The notes below the pieces were generated by a model. It did not search any database. It was not told where the DNA came from and saw nothing but the letters and a program-made list of their open reading frames with translations. Position numbers and translations under genes: made by a program. 64,000 nucleotides of DNA from Rhypophila decipiens. Taxonomy: Eukaryota; Ascomycota; Sordariomycetes; Sordariales; Naviculisporaceae. This document shows positions 55,563 to 64,000 of the stretch, in pieces (position 1 is the first letter of the stretch; each line of letters starts with the position of its first letter). The DNA lies in assembly GCA_033297075.1 (NCBI GenBank), contig MU858199.1, forward strand, positions 29,722-93,721. Direction: 5' to 3'.

Positions 55563-56911
55563 TTATACGACATGGGTGTTGCCCTTCTTGTTCTTCTCCT
55601 CCCAGTCGGCAGGCTCGTCGTTGAGATGCACCTCGGTCGTGCGCCAAATCTCGCCGGGCTTCATAGAGTCATCCTGCCCGCTGGCCGAGTTGGGGGCAAG
55701 GATACTCTCCTCGCTGGCGGCGTCCCTGCTCATCATGCTCTTCATCTTGATTGTGCCGCCAGTAGCCTCGGAGGTCTGGTTACCGTACATGCGCTTGAAG
55801 CCAGTGCCGGCAGTAGCCTTGTTGCTGGTGTTGCCGACCGAGGTAACCAGGCCGCACTTCTGGAGGACCCTCTGGAACGGCTTGCGCAAGGTTGGGATGC
55901 AGGCGGCGATGAAGGCAACCTGCTCCTCAACGCAGGACCACATGCCGACGGCAATACCCTCCTTGTTGGGGTCGCCAGTCATGCCGAAGTTGGCAACCGA
56001 GACTGCCTTGACGATGGAGGCTGCCGAGGCAAAGATACCGAGGCCCATCAGGACGCCGATGATGATGCGCTCACGCAAGGGGATCTGCACATCCTTGAGG
56101 AAAGTGATGGGCAAGATGGCGAAGACGACATCGGTAACAATGTTGAAGACGGAGATGATGGTGGAGCTGGTACGAACCGCGTCGACGTTCCAGCACTTCT
56201 TCTCTTTGATGAGGCCCATGACGTCCCAAGCCGCCTCCAAGGGGATGCACTGTGTCACCGAGGCGATGATGTTGTAAACACAAAACACAGCCATGAGGAC
56301 AATCATGGTCCACAAGAACTGCCGCCACCGCGGCCTCTGTTCGAGACGCAACATCATGGCAGCGACTGAGATCTTGACGGTGGCCATGGACAGGGCCCAA
56401 AACGGCTGAGCCACGATAGCGTACTTGTTGCCGTTGATGACGCCCTGCATGGTAAAAGTCGAGGGGTCACCGCCAAAGGCATAAGGAACCGTCATCATGA
56501 GCAGGATACTGTTGGAGAGGAGAAAGACCTGATACGGCGAGAAAAATAAAAATGTCAACACAAACCAACTCTACATCATGATCCAAAGACACTTACATAG
56601 GCGGCGCTGATAACCCAATCATCCCAGCCCATGTTGTAGAGGGGAATATTTCGTGTGGCGATCCGACCGGCGAAGACGATGAAGGAGATGACATTGAGCA
56701 TGACGGCAACTGCAACAAAGGCATTGGCGAGGGCTTCGGCTCCCGGTGTCGGCGGTGACGGAATCAGGTTCGGATCGAGAGGAGCGAGGTCCACGCCCGG
56801 GCCGCCGGGTCCATTGCTGATAATGGGGGGCCCTCCGTTGCCGATAATGGGCGGCCCTGCATTGACTCCTCCTGACGGGATCGCAATGGGCGCGCTGGAA
56901 GGGGACGCCAT
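55563..56911 (-). CDS. Pth11-like integral membrane protein (rhodopsin domain)
   Basis: Two exons (56911-56597, 56528-55563, both phase 0) give 426 residues. A Gly/Pro-rich N terminus precedes seven hydrophobic helices. The GWDDWVISAAYV|FLLSN string at the intron is the classic fungal rhodopsin-domain (SAT4/Pth11-related) motif, followed by IVAQPFWALSMATVKISVAAMML, CIPLEAAWD, CWNVDAVRTSSTIISVFNIVTD and GMWSCVEEQVAFIAACIPTLR. The C-terminal 100 residues are cytosolic and polar. These proteins are candidate surface receptors; the ligand is unknown. Confidence 0.9.
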
Positions 56912-57179
56912 CGTGATGGATGATGTCGGCGGGTGAAGCTGAAATACAGAAACGAACGTCGGGTGCGCTAGAACAAAGTGCTGCTGCACAAAAACAACAA
57001 CAAAACACCACAAAGCAGAACTGGGCTGTGGGCGAGAAGTGAAAGATGTCAGTCACAGCTGCTGGACAAGTGAACCCGAACTCGACGCCCAGGGAGGGAG
57101 GTAGACACTCTTTATTGCCGATCCGAGTCATATACTCCATCTCCAATTCTTGATCAACGGTCTTCCTGGTAGAAACAAA

Positions 57180-57595
57180 CTAGTGCATATTGCCCATGTC
57201 CAGCTCGGACCCCCCAAAGAGATTGTCCTTCTCCACGACGGTGGATCTGTTTACACCAGAAGAGGAGAAAGGTTGGACCAGGGGTTTACCCAAGTTCAGG
57301 GACGGCCCACCTAGGTCCACGCTTCTCCTCTGGGGTATGCATGGAAGCTGCGTGGCAGCCTGGTCGTCTGCTTTCTTTTTTCCTCGACCTCCTCGATTGG
57401 CGACTCCACGATCGGACCTTGACCCTGGTCATCCCATTCCCAGTCGCCAGTCTCGTCATTCGCTTCCCACCATGGTACGTGATGCCCACCAGCCTCTCCA
57501 CCGAGTACCTGCCTGGTGGGAGAGGGCCCAGTCGGCGTGCAGTGGGCGCGCAAGAACTCAGCAGTCGACAAGCTCCTCTCCTTATACACGTGCAA
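57180..57595 (-). CDS. possible small acidic protein, uncertain model
   Basis: On the minus strand a frame reads HHVPWWEANDETGDWEWDD and PIVESPIEEVEEKRK, with protein-like composition. About 100 bases further, after an acceptor-like GTAAACAG, it reads STVVEKDNLFGGSELDMGNMH before TAG at 57182-57180. The two would join across an intron of roughly 60-70 bases, with the donor near 57310. No ATG is found in frame at the 5' end, so a first exon is missing from the model. A plus-strand frame over the same bases looks less natural. No domain is recognised. Confidence 0.3.
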
Positions 57596-58979
57596 ATGTT
57601 GGCTGCGGCGATATTACGGTAAGAATGTGCTCCAGACCAGGTGCTGGTTCAGATTTGCAGTGGACACTCAAAGATTTCGTGATCCACCGCCTAGTGCACG
57701 GCACCATCGTTGGCGTTGGCTTTGGCGTGGTGGCTAGTGTCGACCCAAGAAAAGTCTTTGAGAGGTCTATCCCGAACAAAGAAAGGGGGCAAGATCCGTT
57801 GTTTTTGTCTTTTTTCCTTTTCCACCATTCGGAGCCTTTGCTGTCTGTTGCCGGCAGTGCTAGGTTGCCAGCGTAGTCATAGTGTGTATGTATGTACAAG
57901 GTAAATAGACAACGCGGACGGCATTTGTCGACTTTACGCTTGGGCCTGGCACTTGACAAGCGAAATATCATGGCAGTTCTTGACAGGCCTCTTGACACGC
58001 CCATCGTCTTGGACGGCGTCTTGGTACCGTAACCCATGCCAAGCTAGTTCGGAGGTTAGTGTTCTCGCCGTCTACCTGGCCAAGCATCGAGGTCGGATTG
58101 CCTGCACCAGCGCTCAGGCACGTGAGTCTGTGCACCGCTAGCGAATGCTCCATCTTGAGTCTCGCTTGACATCTTCATTTCTCCTCGGCCGATCCACCTC
58201 GTCCGTATCTTTGATCTTTGACCCCTTTTCCTTGAAATCACCTCCCCTCCTGACTCCTGTGTTGCCACAGTTGGGGCCCGATATCCATCTCCAAGTTCAC
58301 GCACGCCCATTCAACCGTTCGTAGTCCTCGCGACGGCCCGTACCTCTGAACGGGCGAACGCACTGGCAAAACGGGCTCGGTTTCTCTCACCGGTAGACCC
58401 GGATTTGCCACCGTCAGATGTTGTGACTAAACATTATGTTGAAGTTGAATGAAAACTGCGGTACCCGGGAGCATCCAAGAACTCCAACACGAAGACATGT
58501 ACACTAGCTACAGATGCGCTAACGCTGCAGCAATTCAGCCAACAATCGTGGCAACCCAGCCCGGTACTAGCACAGGTTGACCTGATATTGCAACCTTGGG
58601 CTTGGATTCCCTTTTGTTCAGCTGAGTAATTGCAGTAGCCTACTTGCCATGTCTCCATAGTCGCTCAACGATCAGGGGCTGCCGAGGCTGTGATACCCGG
58701 GGCAGCTCAAAGATGTCCCCGAAAAGAGCTAGAACGGAGGTCCGCCTGGATGGAGCCCTGATCTTGTGAACAAACTAACCAGAGGCTAAAACACTGGTTG
58801 GTAAATACCGAATTTGAAGACTGTCGCATTGGGAAATCAATCGGAATCATCCCGGTCTTGAAAATTGCCAACAGCATCTCAGTTATCCTCATCATCCCGC
58901 ACGCCCACTCCCAGCAGCCCAGGTCCCCTTGTCTATAGCTGCCGTGTCAACCACTCATCCAAACCAGGAATGGGCGGGT
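57596..58979. other. intergenic, about 1.4 kb
   Basis: No supported gene. Several short open frames on both strands lack domains, splice logic and good composition. Confidence 0.4.
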
Positions 58980-59260
58980 CCGACCCGAGCCAGAAAAGCG
59001 TCGATACCATGAACATAAAGTAGCTCCATGACCTCTTCGTTGGAAAACACGGCGCCAAGTGCCTCCATGGTCTCGATACGGATACTTGCCTTGTTGTCCC
59101 GGCTTAGCTCAAGACCAAGCAAGACACCAGGCGCAAACGAGACGAGGACAATGACCCTGGGAGTTGGGTGCCAGCAGTGTCCTCTGGTGGAGCATTGTCG
59201 GCGTCGACATATGGCAGCAGATGCTCGTTTGTGACTTGGGTGCCGTTCCAGGAGGCCATA
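58980..59260 (-). pseudogene. remnant of an unrecognised gene
   Basis: On the minus strand an ATG (MASWNGTQVTNEHLLPYV) leads about 35 good residues. The sense then passes to another frame (VLVSFAPGVLLGLELSRD, IETMEALGAVFSNEEV) before a stop. The composition is protein-like in both parts but needs a frame change and stays short. It is probably a decayed gene end; the family is not recognised. Confidence 0.3.
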
Positions 59261-59640
59261 GTATCTATCCTATATCATTGGTCCCTAGGGTCCCAGGTTG
59301 CCTGGATACGCTGATCAGATCGTGACAAAACTGATGCTTGATGAAATGAACAATAAAGACAAGAAAACAAGACCATTCAGCACAATGGTGTGGCATTGTT
59401 TTGGGTTTGGATTTGCTTCCACCAGCAAAGGCATGATTGGTCCAAAGAAAACGGAAAGTAAACAGCGTCATTTGGTTCATGTCATCTTGGAAAAGATGGC
59501 CAGAGAAATACCAGAGGCCGTTGCTATCGTCTTTGAGCACGACGGCGATTAAAAGGCAAATGGTCCACCCCGGCATGAACAGCTTAAAGTCACCTACTCA
59601 GAGCTTGACTTCCTTGCCAGCCAAATGTCACGACTTCTTA

Positions 59641-59886
59641 TTACTCGGTCCAAGACATCTTCAACACCTCGTCCAGTGGAGGCGCATTGTGCATGGCTTC
59701 TACCGAAACCCGCATTGTCGGTGGTGAGGCCATGACCGCCGGACCGGGCAAGTTGTCGAGGCCTCGAAGGAACAAGGTGGGAGGAGGGTACTTGATGTTT
59801 ATGGACCGGCCGAGACCTGCATGGTTGTTGCTAACAAGGACATCCAACCCCTTGGCGAACATGGGAGTTTGGTGGTGCCGCTTCAA
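59641..59886 (-). pseudogene. 3' fragment of an unrecognised gene
   Basis: The minus-strand frame reads FAKGLDVLVSNNHAGLGRS, then INIKYPPPTLFLRGLDN, AVMASPPTMRVSVEAM and DEVLKMSW, closing at a stop. It has coding character but no start codon or 5' part. An SDR origin was considered for the LDVLVSNNHAG string but does not fit the rest. Confidence 0.3.
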
Positions 59887-59946
59887 GTCGTGCGAGTGCG
59901 AAGGCCCACACGGAAGAGACGACTTCCAGGTCCTGTCGTTTCTCCA

Positions 59947-60631
59947 CGATACGCTCTATTGTATATGATTCCTAAGTTTGTCACCCATGTCACGGGACAG
60001 TTCCCTAGATTGCGGCCACGCAATGTCGACAGGAAAGTTCTCAAGAGGATGGTGGATGAAGACTCGGACAACTTCAAATTACATCAGCAGCCACTACATC
60101 TTGGAATTAGCAGGGACCATGCCAGGCCATGATAGCAACCATGGTAATGACGCCCCAGTGTCTGCCATTGTGTCAGCAAAGGGAGATAGTCTCAAAAAGG
60201 TGTGGACGGAAATAATATTCGATTTAATTTTCATGGAACCAGTAAACGGCACCATGCTCAGTCGGGAGGCCAATCTCTTCGTACTCGGCGGCTACTCCAT
60301 CGCGGCCATCAGCCTAGCCAGCGTCGCCCGTCAAGTCCACCGATACGCATTAGACGTTCCAGATATCCTCAGACATCCGACCTTGAGAGACATGGCGGAA
60401 TGCATGGAGGAGATATCGCCAGATCAGGCAGACCATGAGGCATTTCGACTTACTAAGATGGGACATGGAGTTCCTCGCCTCACGTTTCGTCAAAATGCGG
60501 TCAAAGCCGCCTGGCTAGATTGGTGCCAACCTGAAGACGTTGAATACGCCTACCCGTTTCCGGTACGCTATGGCGGCCTATCCGGATGGTTCTTGGGACT
60601 TGATCATGAAGATGAACCATGTCGTTTATGA
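59947..60631 (+). pseudogene. NRPS remnant: adenylation end, carrier domain, linker
   Basis: One frame (59947-60075) reads YMIPKFVTHVTGQFPRL..RNVDRKVLKRM, the C-terminal end of an adenylation domain with the A10 motif altered (NGKVDRK-like to RNVDRK). A second frame carries LKKVWTEIIFDLIF, then FVLGGYSIAAISLASVARQ and VPDILRHPTLRDMAECMEE, a peptidyl-carrier domain. The phosphopantetheine serine is kept (about 60296) but the usual LGGDS Asp is Tyr. It trails into EDVEYAYPFP, like the start of a condensation domain. The frame shift, altered motifs and missing flanks make this a fossil of a multi-domain synthetase. Confidence 0.72.
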
Positions 60632-60713
60632 CGGCACTCTATTGGGCATTTTAGATGACCATTTCTAGCTCGCCACTGCACTACTGCCTGATATAATTCT
60701 GGACTAGTTCAAG

Positions 60714-60995
60714 TTACTCAACCACGTTCTTGATCATCGCGACTAGACCTTCTGTAGCGGTTAGGTTGGGGCAATGCACTGTCTCGAGCGTACGACTCTC
60801 GACGGATACCCCTTACTCCTCCAGAAAGGCCACCATGGACCTTTGGTAGTCGATGGGTACCGTCATGTCGTTGGTTGTGTAGACATACGTGACTGGGATC
60901 TCGTTTCTATGCAGTGTTGGTAATGGAGTCAAACATGCAACTGCCATTCCAACAACAGAGCGAGTAGAGATATCCCTCAAGTACGTTCTTGTCAA
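60714..60995 (-). pseudogene. alpha/beta-hydrolase C-terminal remnant with in-frame stop
   Basis: Minus-strand reading: IPVTYVYTTNDMTVPIDYQR, then SMVAFLEE, TAA (60815-60813), GVSVESRTLETVHCPNLT and ATEGLVAMIKNVVE, stop. The spacing (Asp in TTNDMTVP, His in ETVHCPNLT) is the last part of a fungal alpha/beta hydrolase, with the acid and His of the catalytic triad. The internal TAA lies in one frame with both halves. The nucleophile part upstream is not recognisable. Confidence 0.65.
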
Positions 60996-61482
60996 CGCCT
61001 TTATGTTTGCCGATCAACTGGGTCTAACTATGATGGGATCTGAGCTGTCCGAGGCCATTGTCGTTGCTGCTGTGCGGTAGGCTTTCGTTGCGATTCCACA
61101 AATGTCTGGGGACTATGTGAGGAAGTGAGAAACGGGTATTTTGGGATCACGATGAACATGAATCTTGACGTGCTCTTTGTCATGTTGGTCCTTCGGCCCC
61201 TGGCCAGCCGCTCATAACCGTTGTCACCTCTGCATGTTAAGAACCAACAATCCATTTGCCGACAATGCAGGTCTTACAGATTCACAGCACAGGGAGTCGA
61301 CTAAATTGTTTTGTGAATGGGGGTCGGCCATCATCTTATATATGTTCTGATATGTAAGGTTAATCTCTCCCCGTCTTCTTATGTAATACCTAGAAACCTG
61401 TTAAAATTCACCTCGTATATATCACAGCATCTTGAGTTCCTTCATATCCCAGTGAGCTTGGTCAGTCGTCAGCCTTATCCAC
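60996..61482. other. decayed intergenic sequence
   Basis: This may hold the eroded 5' part of the alpha/beta-hydrolase remnant, but no motif can be read. AT content rises toward 61400. Confidence 0.35.
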
Positions 61483-62713
61483 CTAATTACTCCCATTTGT
61501 GTGCCCATTACTACCATTGGCTGTGTGTTCGGGTTGGACAGGAATGGGCCTCTCTGCCATGGCGCAAAGTCTGAAGATGTGTCGTGGTTTTGCACCGTGG
61601 TCTTCATCAATGTAATCGACGATGGCGGAGTCTAGATCACCATGTTAGAATCAAACACATCATTGCTAGCATCTCAACTCCAGCTTACGAATGAGTGACC
61701 GGTTGTCAAACAAGACAATGCTCCTTGGGCTCCATTTCACCCGGGCTTGGAAGTCGTGTCCGGTCATGAGATGGTTGAGGAGGAACTCCACCAGCACCTT
61801 TTGCTCCGGTTCCTTCAAGCCAACAATCTTGGTGATGAACTCTCCATTGATGAACAAACATTTCTGACCCGTGACGGGATGAACCCTGACAAGGGGGTGG
61901 ATGGTGTCAATGGGATCCTTGCGCACTAGGCCACCAGCAGCCTTGACGTGGTTGATCATCTTTGACGAGGTATGGACTGCTTGCAACTTGTCCAAGAACG
62001 ACTGCAACAGGGGTGAGAGGCGTCTATTTGAGCAGGTCGTCAATATCGGCGTGACTGTGGAACAATTGTGTCTGCAAGTCTTACTTGTACGCCGCATCCG
62101 TGGCGGTGAAAACCGTATCTCCTCCAACCTCGGGGCCTTGGAGCAGTCCAAGCATAACATAGCCAGGTGGTTGGATCTCATAGCTGACGTCTTGGTGCCA
62201 AAGTGTAGTGGTTGTCTTTGCTTCGAGAAATCGGGCGATTTCCTCCTTGTTGCCATCCCTGTGAATGAGATGGAATCCCGGGTGACCCTTGACGGTGCCA
62301 GAGACGGGCTGATAGTTGCGCTTGCCAAAGTAGTCCATGAACCCTTGTTGAGCAGCAGGACCGGCGTCGATGAGGTCTTGGTCGGGCAAGACGATGACCT
62401 TTCGGTGTGAAATAAAGTAAGCGAGTTCATCTCTTCCGGCATTATCGAGCTGGTCAAGTTGAACTCCTTCAAGAATAGCACCAAGGCCAGGTTGGATGTG
62501 GCTAACTTTGGTCCCGGCCTTGAGGAGATTGGGAAGCGACGTGTCTTTCACACGAAGTGCTGGGTCTTCAAACTTGAAGGGGGGAAGCGTGTCAAACCAG
62601 ATCTTCTCCCAGGTTGGGAGATAGTCAGGATACTTGGTAGACTTGCTTGTCTCCTCGGTTAACTCGGTGTAAGGGAGGTTGATGTCATACGAGATTTCTG
62701 TGTCCTTGGCCAT
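61483..62713 (-). CDS. TauD/TfdA-type 2-oxoglutarate-dependent dioxygenase
   Basis: Three exons (62713-62085, 62023-61689, 61631-61483) close to 370 residues. The metal site begins with HxD in LWHQDVSYEIQPPGY (about 172). HPLVRVHPVTGQKCLFIN follows, then VKWSPRSIVLFDNRSLIHSAIVDY, which supplies the 2-oxoglutarate Arg region and the distal His. The distal His codon is split by the last intron, so correct splicing is required for activity. The tail is Asn/Gly/His-rich (GSNGHTNGSN). Family members oxidise taurine, sulphonates, sulphate esters or, in fungi, secondary-metabolite scaffolds. It stands intact in a decayed neighbourhood. Confidence 0.93.
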
Positions 62714-62941
62714 CGTGAAGGTGTTATCCGCAGGTAACGGGTCGTTGTGCAGTTGAGCAATGAGGTGAGCAAGGTCCGCAGAACATTATGGACTGGGAGG
62801 AAGCCACCCCAATTTATTGTCTTCCTAGTAGTATCCGTATCCTTTGGTTGATGTCTTGAATCTTCTAAAAGACCGTGCGGTCACACTCGGATCCTGACTC
62901 ATCCTACCCAGCCAAGTCGATGTTATGTTACGAAATGCGAG

Positions 62942-63858
62942 GTGAAGTCCGAGGTGTGCCGGCCGCGGACCAAACAAGATTTCCCGTCACCGGCCGGTAA
63001 TAAGGGTTATTATACGTTTCTCAAGGGGGCGGGGCATGTAAGCCTAACCTCTCTAAGAATTATATGGCTCACAAACGAACGCAAAGATGCGGCTTTAAAC
63101 GCAAGGTCCCTGACTCGTCACGACTCGGCTCATGTCGATAATCCGGACTACGCGATCCTTTCTCATGTCTGGGGAAAAGACGAGATATCGTTTCAAGCTT
63201 TCCGCGACAAAACATACTCGGCGAGTTTACCTGCATACGCAAAGATCAGGGGCTGCTGTAATGCAACGCTGGTATCTAACATCGAGTCGGTCTGGATCGA
63301 CGCATGTTGTATTGATAAGACGAATAGCACCGAGCTCTCAAAGTCCATCAACTCCATGTTCCGCTGGTATAAGAATTCGCTGTGTTGTTTTGCCTATCTT
63401 TGCGACGCCAAGGAAGCCGACCACCCCAGTGGATCGAGATGGTTTGAGTCGAGGTGGTTTCGGAGGGGATGGACGCTACAAGAGTTGCTGGCCCCGAGGC
63501 AGGTCTTCTTCTACTCTGCCGATTGGAAGATTCTTGGGAAGAGCTTTATCCTGGCTCTAGAGGTATATGACGCGACGGGCATCCCTCCAGTCTACCTCTA
63601 AGGTTCTAGTAGTCTTAACCGAGTAAGTGTTGCTAAGAGGATGTCTTGGGCTTTAAAATATGTCACGAACGAACCAGAAGATATTATATACTGTTTATTA
63701 GGCCTCTTCGATGTCAATATGCCGTTTCTCTATAGGGAGGGCGCGGTGCGAGCATTTAGAAGGCTATAAGAGGAGATTGTAAAAGAAGTCGTGTCACAAT
63801 CACCAAGTACGAAGGGTCAACGCGCCAACGAATACTGTAGTATTGTACTGAAAAAGTA
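62942..63858 (+). pseudogene. HET-domain (heterokaryon incompatibility) gene with nonsense codons
   Basis: The HET domain is clear: DYAILSHVWGKDEISFQAF, then ESVWIDACCIDKTNSTELSK, INSMFRWYKNSLCCFAYL and RWFRRGWTLQELLAP. The frame meets TAA at 63599-63601 (after GIPPVYL). In the same frame, conserved sequence continues: VAKRMSWALKYVTNE, EDIIYCLLGLFDVNMP, AFRRL, a second TAA at 63767-63769, EEIVKEV, and a third TAA at 63857. HET members usually read RLQEEI here, so the second stop replaces Gln. The N terminus lacks an ATG. HET proteins trigger death of fused, non-identical hyphae; this copy is inactive unless stops are bypassed. Confidence 0.88.
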
Positions 63859-63905
63859 AGACGAACAAGAAAGGAAGGAAAAGATCAATCCAGCGATCGC
63901 GGCCG

Positions 63906-63928
63906 TGGATGGATGGATGGATGGATGG
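63906..63928 (+). repeat. tetranucleotide (GGAT)n microsatellite
   Basis: About six perfect TGGA/GGAT units in tandem. Confidence 0.9.
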
Positions 63929-64000
63929 AATTTATTTCGCCCGGAGGCACTGAGCCTAAAGGGCCTATGCACGCTAACTACATTCGGTTCATCCAAATCC

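Noticed and set aside
55572..56369. 265-residue plus-strand open frame
   Set aside because: Antisense of the Pth11-like receptor exon; the plus-strand product is Asp/His-rich without structure.
59641..59886. Short-chain dehydrogenase remnant (LDVLVSNNHAG resembles LDVLVNNAG)
   Set aside because: The resemblance covers only about ten residues and the rest does not follow the SDR pattern, so it is listed as unrecognised.
1..64000. Transposons, CRISPR arrays, phage or bacterial operons
   Set aside because: No reverse transcriptase, transposase, long terminal repeats, regularly spaced repeats or prokaryotic gene layout was found. The genes have eukaryotic introns.

Overview
This window is nuclear DNA of a filamentous ascomycete (Pezizomycotina, most like a Sordariomycete; genus not assigned). 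The genes are split by short introns of about 55-100 bases with GTAAGT-type donors. The families are typical of this group: UstYa-like oxidases, HET, a STAND/NLR receptor, Pth11-like rhodopsin-domain receptor, GH128 glucanases, BBE-type FAD oxidases, TauD/TfdA oxygenases and F-box proteins. Two eukaryotic tRNA genes (Gly-GCC, Arg-ACG) are present. No intact transposon, CRISPR array or operon was seen. Exon junctions below were joined by hand; most close to an exact number of codons.

Layout. 0.7-5.1 kb: a small CCC-ended ORF, an unknown gene with a frame break, an EXPERA/TMEM97-like membrane protein and a secretory-pathway membrane glycoprotein. 5.6 kb: tRNA-Gly. 6.0-11.5 kb: a four-exon, 1724-residue receptor with patatin, NACHT, ankyrin and WD40 parts. 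11.9-15.8 kb: an F-box-like gene and two tail-to-tail GH128 genes, one lacking the usual acid/base glutamate. 16.9-23.2 kb: an unknown membrane protein, then two UstYa-family oxidases flanking a 64-residue secreted peptide with dibasic sites. This is the best candidate for an undescribed system, a ribosomally made, Kex2-processed peptide pathway. 23.4-33.3 kb: AAA ATPase, APH-like kinase, F-box protein, aldehyde dehydrogenase, O-methyltransferase. 34.2-40.2 kb: a thaumatin-like secreted protein with a broken paralogue beside it, and a large ubiquitin-like/RING protein that appears split by a frame break. 41.2-56.9 kb: SDR, PNPOx-like protein, C2H2 regulator, secreted DUF8021-like protein, GT32 mannosyltransferase, tRNA-Arg, BBE-like oxidase, a SET protein with a signal peptide, and a Pth11-like receptor.

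From about 57 kb the sequence is gene-poor and decayed: an NRPS adenylation/carrier remnant, an alpha/beta-hydrolase remnant and a HET gene with stop codons. Three internal stops are TAA. At least one sits where the family usually has glutamine, as expected if CAA had become TAA through repeat-induced point mutation. One intact TauD-type oxygenase lies among these remnants. The left and centre look like ordinary chromosome arm with scattered accessory genes; the right end looks like an eroded secondary-metabolite or subtelomere-like block.
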